Part shown: positions 39,020 through 49,195 of the stretch, piece by piece
Layout: the number at the start of each line of letters is the position of its first letter
Position numbering within the stretch: position 1 is the stretch's first letter
NCBI GenBank assembly: GCA_019614645.1
Contig: JABWDB010000007.1
Location: 6,585,501 to 6,649,500, forward strand
Direction of reading: 5' to 3'
From: Stratiolaelaps scimitus
Taxonomy: Eukaryota; Arthropoda; Arachnida; Mesostigmata; Laelapidae
Length of the DNA stretch: 64,000 nt
Position numbers and translations under genes: made by a program
The notes under the pieces: generated by a model
The model's input: the letters and a program-made list of their open reading frames with translations, nothing else
Database searches by the model: none
Told to the model about the DNA's origin: nothing

Positions 39020-39234
39020 CGTCATCGTTGACGATTAGCACTTCGGCCTTGAAGCCCTTGAAAGCATGCGAGAAGTCGCTCACGAAGGTGATCTGCATAC
39101 TGCGCGACGCTGTGAATCGCAACAGTTTGATACGTTCGTTCCAGTTACCGCAGATTCGACCTCCCGATGAGTTCAGGAGACCCGAGGGGGAGTGGCGCGC
39201 CTCTCCCGTGACCTCCACATAGTCATAGTCGCAG
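39020..39234 (-). CDS. Exon 4: CUB1 C-terminal half
   Basis: A 215-bp exon with acceptor TTCACAG and donor G|GTATGTG. It takes one base to complete a serine codon and leaves in phase 1. The peptide begins CDYDYVEVTG and continues to GGRICGNW, then a strand RSMQITFVSDFSHAFKGFKA. These are the second half of a CUB domain: third cysteine in C.YDYVEV, fourth cysteine in R.CG, and the closing F.SD....KGF.A motif. The acidic residues D of YDYVE and D of FVSD are where calcium-binding CUB domains place ligands, so CUB1 could be a calcium-binding type. A truncated LINE lies 45 bp downstream of the donor. Confidence 0.93.
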
Positions 39235-40240
39235 CTGTGAAGGCACATAAAAGCATCAAGAGCAATATTTAATAATAATAATAATAATTACTATTATAAT
39301 GATAATCATTTAAAATATCGTAGAATGATTCGTATAGAAGTACAACGTCGTATAAAAGTAACAACCAGTTGCAGCTCCGCTATGTGTTTTCGTCTCAACA
39401 GCTTTGCCCAACAGCTTTGCTCTTGAATTTCCGCTGCAGCTTTGGCGTTCCGAAGAGTTTAGTCAAGCGTATGGGTGTATTTAATTACTGTTAGACTTAT
39501 AGGAAGTCTCATGACAAGATCCGATGTTGTATAACAAACACTCAATGATATCAGTAGCATCTAGAATCTGGCTGCGTTACTGCTACAACTCAAGCCCTGC
39601 TCGGTGTTCCATGAATAAGCACTATTCACAGTCTACCACAGCTCTGATTGTTACGTAACTTCCGATTGTCCTTACAGCACAGCTATGCAAGAAAAACTGA
39701 CACAGCATTTTGCTGTTGGACATTCGGAAGGCGTTTGATGAGATCTTTCGCGGTACGCGCCCTTGTCGAGGCTATAGCAGTGCTAGTGTTGTAGCAGTGG
39801 TCACAGTCGTTTAGCCTGTAGCATGATTATGGCTGGTTGGTATCGTAGTTGTACCTATAAACACAATGGGTGCATAGTGCCACCATGAGTTCGAGTGTTT
39901 GTAACGTGAAGACGAGTTGGTGTTGCTCAGGAGGGTCAGTGCGACAGCAGGAGTCGGGGCGGACGGCGGTCTCCCCAATCTCACCCAATCCGCCAGAATG
40001 GCTATGGTGAAACAGGCCAGTGTAACCATGGGCCCATGGGGAGCGAGCAGGGGGAACATTAGGGGCATGTAATCAACGCGAAGTGCGACATCCCCAGAGG
40101 AGTTATACAGCTCTCTCTCTCCCTGGTGGCTGGCTCCTATCGGAGGGAGGCGGGCAGCGGGAATGGGAAGCTGGTTGACTGTCTTGTTGTCTGGCTGCCG
40201 CGGTACGATGCGATGCCATGTCGTCGGCGTTGTCGTGTGT

Positions 40241-40299
40241 GTGTCCTCTGCGCGAGGCTCTATGTGCGTGTGTCCTCTGCGCGAGGCTCTATGTGCGTG
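40241..40299. repeat. 29-bp tandem duplication
   Basis: GTGTCCTCTGCGCGAGGCTC with TATGTGCGT occurs twice in a row, identical in both units. Confidence 0.93.
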
Positions 40300-41053
40300 C
40301 TTTGCCTTGCCGTAACGCAGTCAGTCACCCAGGCAAAGCGCCCATCCACCCAAGCACTCGCTCGCTGGGACCGCCGACAGACATACAGCTAGCCAGCCCG
40401 TACTATTCCCTTGGGTGTCCTAGATGCTTGTCGGCCGGCTGAGGACGCAGGCCATGCAGGGGGAAACCGTCAGAATGACGGTACGGACAAACCGGAGAGT
40501 GAGCCGGCAGCTCCTCCGGGCCCGCCGCCACCGGCTCGCGGTGAGCGGTGAGAACAGCGAAATCATTGCGACTCGTTAGGAACTTGCGTGCGGTAGCGCC
40601 CGACTCATCCGACACAGTCCGACCGAGCCAGAGGCAGCCGGGAAGGCGAGCAAGCGGCGCCAGCCAGCTGGCTGTGTGCCCCACTGCTGCACCGGCTGCG
40701 CTCCAACAAAATGCCACAGTGTTATCCATGCTTGCTGCTGTCGGTCGTTCCACCGGCTTCGTTCTGGACATCTAAGCCTTCTCCAGATGGCGGTGGGGGA
40801 GTCAGGTATGATCACCCCAGGATTCCGCCTGGCAGTAGATCCCGAATCCGGGGCATTAAACGCCGGTCATATGTTGTCCGCGTTCAGCCATTCGCAGTTT
40901 ACAGCTCCGCTTGTATTTTCCCTCGATTGACACTGATCCAGTAGTTGTGCGAACCAATGCTAACCCTGGCCGACATGGGACGGGGTGGAAGAATAACATT
41001 ACTCTATAATATAGCCCACGGCAGGGAACATTTCAGTATAGCACATAGCTCAG

Positions 41054-41080
41054 CAATAATAATAATAATAATAATAATAA
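41054..41080. repeat. (AAT)n microsatellite
   Basis: About nine AAT units. Confidence 0.93.
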
Positions 41081-41599
41081 GCAACAGCGATAGGTCCACC
41101 CGGGCCTTCTGATTGTCGTGAAATGACTGTGCAAGTTGGGGTCTTGCTAGAGAAGTCGAGGAGAGGAAGCGACTATACGACTATACGAATGGGTGTATTG
41201 AGAAAGCTTGAGAGAATTAGCACCATGGGAGATCCTACCCTATAAAGCAGTGTTGTTTCCTGAGCCTCCGCTAGAACGCGGCGCATTCGTCTCAATTCAC
41301 CTTTTCCTATTTAGTTCTCCTGTCGCTCGTCACAAAAAGAGAATCACGGGTCGCATCCAGAGACATGATGGCACACTGGAGAGGAACGCCACACCGAGCC
41401 GACACCGGCCGCTCACACTGAGGCAACAAAACGCGCGAAGCCACAACGGCGCTCGCCGTTACAGCTCCTGCCATTGAGGAATGTCTTTGTGGCGGCACTC
41501 GCTAGGCGCCCAGATCGCACATAGCCTTTCTCGAGAATAAAGAACGAAGGACGCGTCAGCGTACGCCGAAAGTCACTGCAGCGAGCGAGGAACAGGAAG

Positions 41600-43380
41600 A
41601 GACGACGACTTCATCTTGGAGCGAGCTTATCGGCGTGATGTCCCATCTCGCCCCATCTCGCCTGCGTCCACCTCTCTCTCTCTCTTTCTCTGTATCTCTT
41701 GAGTCTGGGCCTCCTGTCTCTATTTGCGCGACTCGACTCGAGTCGTCTCATCCTTGCACTTTATGCTGCTTTTTCTTCCTTTATTTTTCCTTTTTGCACC
41801 GCCCTCCAAGAGCTCGCTCGGCCGCGCCCCGGCCTCCACTTGCGGGGCCCCTCTACATCTCTGTTGTCCCGCGGCCCCGCTGTTCTGTCCTTTGGTGATA
41901 GTGGTGGTACGCCGCTAAGTCTCTGTTGGGCGTCCTGTACCGCGCGCGCGCGTTCTCTGGATGGGAAAAGGCGACAGCGCTGGCATGACGTTTGGTCGGC
42001 GGCGCCGCCTGCGCGGTCCGCACGGCGCCGGGCCCACTGCCCAAACTCTTCTTCCGAGGAAAGCAGACATTCAGAGCACAGTGCGATGTGGTGTGGTGTG
42101 ATGCCACACTAGCGACAGTCCCGAGACAGGAAAATAGCATGGTCACGAAGAAAGGAGGACCCCAACCAGCAGGCAGGCAAAATGCTCGCCGAAGGGCGCC
42201 GGCTTCAGGAACAACAACAACAACAACAATGCGAACAACAAGAACGGTAACAATAATAACAACAGCAACAAGACAAACAACAACAGAAACAGCAACAACT
42301 ACCGCAATGAGGCAACGCCCAGCCGGTGGCTGTGCGGCTGCCTTCGTGCGACAGCTTCTCGCTCTGCTCGGCCGTATGAAGAAGCATTCCCGCCCCATCA
42401 GCAGCAGCAGCAACAACAGAGTGGGATAACGGCCATAGCGTTTTCACAACAACAACGTCCGTGTCTGAACGCCACGGAAGTGGATCGAAAGCCCGCTGCG
42501 GCTACCGCCGTCAGCTGCCGGCTCGGTGGCGGGCAATAGCCAAAAAAATACCACGTCAAGCAAACAAAAGTGGCTCCTTCTGCTGCAGCCGCCGCGACGA
42601 TCGTCCACTTCTGCCGGCTGATGACAGCGACAGTTCGGGATGTACTCCCGCAGTGAGCTAGCAGGCGGCGGTCTCTCTAAAGTGACGACAACCGAGCGGA
42701 GAAGAGGCGCGGCAGAAGCGAGTCACATCTTGATAGATACCTAGATAGATAGATGGATACATGGATGCTGTCGCTTGCGTTCGGCTACCCGACTCTCATT
42801 TTACCTCGAGTCGCCGCCACCACCGCCGCCACCACCGCCGCCACCGCCACTCTGGCGGATATCGCCTGCGAGAGCAAAAAGCCTGTGACAACTCACACCA
42901 GCCGCCGAACAGTAACAACAACCAGCAATCATCGAGCAAACGGACCAAAACGATGGCCACCGCTGCTGTGGCAAACCGCTCTGCCTAGCTGCTGTATGTA
43001 TTGTCCGTCGTCATGTGTCTATTTGTATGGCGCTTCGAGGAGGGGGGGACGACAACGGCAGCGGTTGCGGCGGCCAACGCGACGGCTACTCGGGGATACT
43101 CATCGTTTTTATGATCTACCCTCTATCACTCGGATTATCGCGCTGTGGCTGTGGACTTTTGGGCGGTTTTGCGAATGAAGACGGCTGCACCACCAACCGG
43201 CTGTTTTCGCCACTGCAGCCGCCGCTGGTGCTGTCACTGTCTGGATTACACAGCATATAATCATACAACAAGGGACACAATCGTAGTTGCATTGAAGGCA
43301 AACGAATCCGCGCGACGGGAAGTCCGCGCAGGTTGCGACCTTCGACTGATGACCGATTCTTTGAGATCCTTCCTCGAAAC
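41600..43380. other. GC-rich block with CAA, CAG and CCG repeats
   Basis: CpG-rich DNA with (CT)n, AAC/CAA, CAG and CCG/CCA repeats. Many frames are open on both strands. The plus-strand frame at 42138 (separate entry) carries both an Asn tract and a Gln tract. It is a candidate for a UTR or exon of a nested plus-strand transcript, or for a promoter. Confidence 0.4.
42138..42539 (+). CDS. Candidate Asn/Gln-rich open frame
   Basis: A 133-codon plus-strand frame closed by TAG on both sides. It has seven Asn in a row, further Asn-rich sequence, then PYEEAFPPHQQQQQQQSG and a second QQQ. Asn and Gln tracts in the same frame are common in arthropod transcription factors and RNA-binding proteins. 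The first in-frame ATG is missing, so it would have to be an internal exon. The region is repetitive and the opposite strand is also open, so chance is a real alternative. Confidence 0.2.
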   Translation, partial: HGHEERRTPTSRQAKCSPKGAGFRNNNNNNNANNKNGNNNNNSNKTNNNRNSNNYRNEATPSRWLCGCLRATASRSARPYEEAFPPHQQQQQQQSGITAIAFSQQQRPCLNATEVDRKPAAATAVSCRLGGGQ

Positions 43381-43385
43381 GTGCG

Positions 43386-43386
43386 C

Positions 43387-43474
<88 letters not shown>
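43386..43474. repeat. Long (TA)n microsatellite
   Basis: About 88 bp of TA with a single GT interruption, the longest in the window. Confidence 0.96.
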
Positions 43475-43476
<2 letters not shown>

Positions 43477-44999
43477 TCATCTTATTGCAACAATTTCTAG
43501 GAACATCACCGCAGCATACGTGCACGCATGCATGTATTATACATGGACACGCAGCGCGTACGGAACGCTTGAGGGCAACACTTTGCAAGCCAATGCTCGT
43601 ATTCGACTTAGATGCGTAATACATATAATAGATACATATACATACATCATACGTACATAGATATGTACACCCATACGTCGCCGTGAATGGCGCAAGAGCT
43701 TCTCGATCGCTGCCTGCCCCAAGGCTAGACCCTGAGAGCAGTGTCTCAAAACCACTGTTACCAGCGCCCGAAAGAATCCGCACGGCGTACACTGAACGTC
43801 GACCGATAAGGCAAGCACGATGAGCACCGACTAGTAGTTATTGTTGCAGTGTTGCGAGGCAACGAAACGCCAGGGTGGGGCGGGGGTACGCCGCCGATCA
43901 TCATGTTCATGTATAGATCGCTGTCCCTACGGCTTGCCTGCTGCCTCGCACACACGTGGGCGGGAGTAGCGCACCGCCCGTTGCTGCTGTTGCAGAACAG
44001 TTTCTTTCTGCCACGTAGACGTCGGTAGAAAGTCTAGCGAGCGATCCAGTAGCGGTACCGAGAGGAAAAGAAAGGCGCGACACGGCCAGAGACCCTGAGG
44101 GGATGGATATAAGGCACTCGACAGGACAATGATGAAGGCGGAGCTAAATAGAATGGCCCCACAAAGGAACACACATGAGGGAGGGAGATATCCAACGTTC
44201 GGCTACTCAATATATATATATATATATCCTTGGACGCGTAACACCGATGCGCAACCTTGTTCCACAGCGATCGTGGAATATTGTATGGGAGTGTTGGTGT
44301 GTATGTACATATTGTATTGTGTTATGAGCATGTAGAGAGAGAGAGAGAATATTGAAAGCGGTTTACCTCACTATCAATAGACTTATCAGCTATTTATTGA
44401 TTGATAAATATGATAATACATAAATAGGTTGCATACATAGAGACGATGGGAGATGGGACATGAACTCGAAACGGGTAGTGGCGGATAGGAGAGTTGTAGT
44501 GAATGTGTACAGCGTCACATTTGAGTTCACTTCGGCTTTGGCTGAATGTCCGTATCATTTTTCGTCATCTGTGGACTGTTGCCAGGTACAAGCGGCTGCA
44601 AAAGAACGCAAATGTGGCCCCGACAGGTCGTCATATCAACACCGCCAGGCAGCCTCGTTTCCCATATTCTTCTCCCTCGGGTGGACTTGCTTTCATAGTC
44701 ATACCTACATTAATGTATATATATATATATACTTTTTTTTATTTGATACATATCAGCAAGAAAGATATCCGCACGTAACTTTTCTATCATGACCTGTCCA
44801 ACCCTATGATTTATGCACAGCCTGTCACCCCGCGTTGTCGTATCGGCTCGCTTGATAACGATGATCGACGCCTAATTGGACTCGAATCGAACGGGCTGGA
44901 AGCTATGTGAAACATCAAGACTTTCAACCAACGGTATCCCTTCGAAGCCGCTTGGAGAACGGTGCTGAACCGAGCAGTTCTATCCCTCAGAGAGAGAGA

Positions 45000-45990
45000 G
45001 GGAGGGAGATAGATTGAGAGAACATGAGCGCGCTACCCCTTCGTATATTCAGCTGCTTAAACGGATTCAGCTGAACAACGCGAACTCCGACATTCAGCCA
45101 CTACGGCAGGCTGGCAGGAGCTGGCGGCCGAATAGGGCCGGCCAGCAGCACAATCGTGGAATAGAAACGGCACCGACGGTGAGCGCTGGTGAAGGCCCGA
45201 CGGGGCCGTCGGGACTTGACGGCCGCATTGACGAAGGCGAAGCCTGTGAGGCGGACGGAGAAATCGTGTGGGATTACGAAGCAGGATCTAAGTGGCGAGA
45301 TGAGAAGCGGATCGCACAAGCCGAGAAAAGGGAAACGAAGCTGGAAGAGAGCAGCACTCGCAGTGGCAGTCGTAGGGTGAGCGACGGTAGCGCCGCCAGC
45401 TAGCAGCCGCTTCGCGAAAAAAAAACACCAAGACCAAGGCGTAGAGGAGAACGCAACGCCCGGACGCGCGGAAAGGGGGAAGGGGGGGGGTGGCAGTTCG
45501 CAAATCCAATTCTCGAAGATCCCTTCGGTCGCGGCCGGTGCTCGGCCCTCGAGGGACGGCCGGCCGGCCGGCGCTGCTCTCGAGTTAGAGGCACTGCTCT
45601 CTAAATTCATCCTTCCTTCAACTAGCAGCAGCAGCAGCATTGTAGTAGTAATAGTAGTTGCCGCCGCAGCAGCAGCATCAAGCAGTAAATGCGTCCGGCC
45701 AAACATCAGCGCCCACTGGCGTCCCGTTGTCATCTATCGAAGAAGCACCGGGGACCGTGGAGGAGCGGTCGAGCGAGCACGGAACTAGCTCAAGTGGCGG
45801 CAGTGTAACGCGAATCCTCAAACGTTGTCGTCGCAAGTGAAGACGGAGAAAAAAACGGAAGATAAACGGGGAAACGAGACGGGTGGGGCGAGCAAGCCAT
45901 ATGAAGCTAGCAGGGCTGGGATGACACTAAGGAAAAAACAAGGCTGAACGGAAGAAGATCACTAAGAAGGACTCCGCGAGCGATTTCACT
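45000..45990. other. GC-rich low-complexity block
   Basis: It contains a GGCCGGCCGGCCGGC run near 45557 and GCA/CAG repeats near 45625-45690. Overlapping frames of 129 codons (plus) and 210 codons (minus) carry no domain. The GGCC run mirrors the one near 12061. Confidence 0.4.
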
Positions 45991-47796
45991 CGGCCGGCTT
46001 GATTGCATGATGATGATGATACGACAGAGCGGCAGCAAGAACAATCAAATAACAGGAACCGTGGTAAAGGACGTCAACAACGTAACGTATTTCGACAATG
46101 CTGTCACTGGACACTCAGCGTGATTGTGAGGAACTCGGCTGGTTGCTGTCGCGCAAGCAGTCCGGATTGAAACACAGACGCAATAGACCTGGGGATGCGT
46201 AGGACGAATGGCCAACTCGGAACATGTTCATCGAGAGAGGGCGACTTGTTCGGATGTTGGCTGCTTTGTCCGCGCAGATGTTCAGAGGTGCATTTTTGGT
46301 TGGTGTACTTTCTGGTGACCTCATGTGTCGTGGGAGGAAGACGAATACTGCCGATTTGAATGGGAAACTAACATAGATTGAGGATGACTCAACCAGCTGA
46401 TCTATTCAGATCATAGCACTAACGAACACAATCGCACGGCAGCAGTCTCACATAATAATTGGTTTGGGCCAATACCAAAACGATAATATTTTCAGTTGCG
46501 ATTTTGCACCTCTCTCTCTCCCTCTCGTTCTTCCAACCGACCCCGTATTGAGTACGCGCATTGCAAACCTCATAATGTATTATGGCATCAAGAAACATTG
46601 AAATTCGCCCCGATTTGGTGATTTAAGAATGCTGATGGAGCGTCGTGTTCTGAACTGTCATGGAATCTAATCACGGATATATGGATCCACAGGACAGATC
46701 CGATCGCTGCATCGTTTGTATAAGCTTTTCGTATTCGAGCTGGCGAGACGACATTTCATCTTGTTAATCTGTCCGTTCGGTCTTCGTCCTGCTCCGTGGG
46801 TATCAAAAGCTGATCAGACAAATGGTGCCGCGCGTTTCGATGTGTTGTTATACGACTAATTCGCCTCGTCATTGGCAGCTGGTCTCCAGCGAGGCAGAGC
46901 GACAGATAGAGGTCGCATCCGCCGTTCGCAACTGCCAAGGGTGCTCGGCGGAGTTGATTTTGTTTAGTTTCACCTCGTCAATTCCCGTATTGGAGATTGA
47001 CTCGACGCTTGAGATGGTCAATTGGGATCGGCACCTGCGCACAGTGTATGTGTATGCGTGTGGCGCTGCAGGACGTCGGGATGTAATGTACTGGTGGATG
47101 GAGAATTGAGACAGTCATGGCCAATACATGTGAATAAGGTTCTCATATTCCATATAAATAGTGTGTGTACTATGATATATAGCTGGCAACGTGGGGTTTA
47201 ACCTAACCACCGATTGACCACCTGACTAGTTCAGCCATGGTCGTAGCTATTCAAATCACCGCGCCGACGCGCTAAGTCGTAACTGAAATAACAGCGCCAA
47301 AGTAGAGGCGGGCAGATTTCCGGTGTATATATAGATTTTCTGAATATGATAGATGCCTACCTTTTTAATTTAATCTTCTGGTCGATGATATTTATGGGCA
47401 CAATATTTAGCAGCACTTAACTTTCAAAAAACCTTTGGATAGAAAATCGTCGAACGAGCACAAGGCGAAAGCTGCAGTACTACTTCTCATATGCAGTAAG
47501 TTTTCCTATTACAATGAGTATGAGAATGACCGATTTTTCCACTATAGTTGGACACATGTGAGCATCCTATACGACCTTAATTATACATAGGAGAACTGCC
47601 ATCAAATACTGTATCCGTCATCACCATCTATTGTACACTCCCTTACAAATCAGAGGCGGTATCCTATATAAACGTATTTGTATGCATACATGCCTTGCTA
47701 CAAATAATATCACGCTAATAATATTCACTGATATAACTAATCGCAAACTCTAGGCAAATCTCTTTTCGAGCTTTGTGTCGATTAATGTCCGCCTAC

Positions 47797-48046
47797 CTTT
47801 CGTGGTCTTCGAGATCAAACTCGAGAAATCTCAGCTCAATCGAGACGTTGCTGTGAGCTAGCTGCTGTTGGGCGGTTCCGTGCAACAGTTGCACAGAGAA
47901 GTGGCACCTACGGCTCGGAGGATACACGGCAGGAAACAGTGGACTGTGCAAAACCTCCGAAGGCTGCGAGCCACTCAGTATAACCGAACGGTTACAATTG
48001 ACGTCGAGGTCGACGAGGCCTCCCGATTTCGCCGCGTTTGGCGAAC
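47797..48046 (-). CDS. Exon 3: CUB1 N-terminal half
   Basis: A 250-bp exon that starts with two bases after GAGCAG and ends with donor AAAG|GTAGGC in phase 2. An alternative acceptor six bases upstream (start 48052) keeps the same frame and would add two residues. After a linker of about 17 residues the peptide has C-N-R-S-V-I-L-S-G, then SEVLHSPLFPAVYPPSRRC, then a strand ending RFLEFDLEDHE. This is the CUB pattern: first cysteine, the SP..P..YP motif, second cysteine, then the amphipathic strand before the third cysteine. One N-glycosylation sequon (NRS) and another (NVS) are visible. The domain is completed by the exon at 39020. Confidence 0.87.
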
Positions 48047-49080
48047 CTGCTCCTTCGAACATGACGAAAACACAACCCCCAACATGATTAATTGATGCGC
48101 GAAACAAAGAATATTAATCGGATAAATGATAACGCTATGAAAATGAAGACATTGCCCGAAATCGATCTGTTCGGCATGACCCCATAGCGGAAGCAAAATA
48201 CGTAGTTAGGTATGACTTGAATCCGATGCGAATCACTGGTGAGCGTTATTGTAAATAAATCATCATTCCAACGTCGGCTTGAGTAATCATTCGAACTACG
48301 GTAATTGGTTAAGGACTGTCGTATTGTGTGATATATTGTAAAATAGAATCATATGCGTTGTAGTACGCCAGGACTAATTAATCTATCTTAATATATGATA
48401 AGGAGGGGTCCGATCAGTGGCCGCGTCTCCTGAGGCTACGGCATACGGGATATTCTAGTTAATATTCTCAAGTTCCATCGTTATAGGGACTGCGTCCCTC
48501 TGGTGGGTTCGCGAGCTTCGCCCTTTGCTGCTCTTGATTAGTCTCTGAACGAATTTTCGCCGGGATGTGGAAGATGTGGGTAGCTTTGAGATGAGAACTT
48601 TGTTAAAGGCGATGGGAGTTTGGCAAGGTATCTATAATGCAATCTCATGAAAGGTGCTTCGATTGAAGCAATGTTCTGTCTTTTTAAAAAGCTTACTTAA
48701 GTCATGCCTACCTATTATGGTATGCCTACGGGTTGAAACTAGCGCGAAAATCAGCGCTGAGTCATTTGTCGACAACAATAGAAGATAACTGCTCAGTACT
48801 TCGTATGATTGACGTACCGTAACCCAACAACGAGTTTGTACCACAGAGACATGCGTTGTCTACCTATCATAGTATACAGCGTTGTATCGTCGCTTTCATG
48901 AATACGCATGCGATCGGTTAGATAATCGGTATCACCTGTCTGCTTTCGATACTGATCGCGCCATGAGACCAACTATTCTAACACATCGATAACCTTGCCC
49001 AACTTTCATTATGCTCCCCGGAGCTACTAACTTGTCCTTAGTACAAATTGAGTTCGATCGTTTAGCCATTCGGTCCCTAC
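48047..49080 (-). other. Intron between exons 2 and 3
   Basis: 1.0 kb at the CTLD1/CUB1 boundary. Phase 1. Nothing else is seen in it. Confidence 0.85.
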
Positions 49081-49195
49081 CTGCGCGGGGTTTCTGGCAG
49101 ATGAACGGATTCTGGGCTTGGCAGTGGCGGTCATTCCAGTAGAAGCTCTCGGTTACTCCACGGCCTTTCGACGGGAACACGAACGTGTCCTGGAC
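49081..49195 (-). CDS. Exon 2: CTLD1 C-terminal segment with WND motif
   Basis: A 115-bp exon with acceptor TTTCAG and donor CAG|GTAGGG. It enters in phase 0, as the previous exon requires, and leaves in phase 1. The peptide contains FYWNDRHCQAQNPFICQK, the signature end of a C-type lectin-like domain. WND is the beta-4 motif that helps coordinate calcium in sugar-binding members, and the two cysteines close the two conserved disulfides with the cysteine of DQNC upstream. Together with QPN this makes CTLD1 a candidate calcium-dependent lectin domain. The exon ends just after PRA, at the domain boundary. The phase 1 intron there is typical of shuffled extracellular modules. Confidence 0.88.

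Larger units (their letters stand above)
39235..47796 (-). other. Intron between exons 3 and 4, with large GC-rich blocks
   Basis: 8.6 kb. It includes AAT repeats at 39270 and 41054, a 29-bp tandem duplication at 40241, GC-rich blocks at 40.1-43.4 and 45.0-46.0 kb, and the longest TA microsatellite of the window at 43386. Confidence 0.65.

Noticed and set aside
45101..45733. 210-codon minus frame
   Set aside because: It overlaps a plus-strand frame of similar quality, is built on trinucleotide repeats, and shows no recognisable motif.
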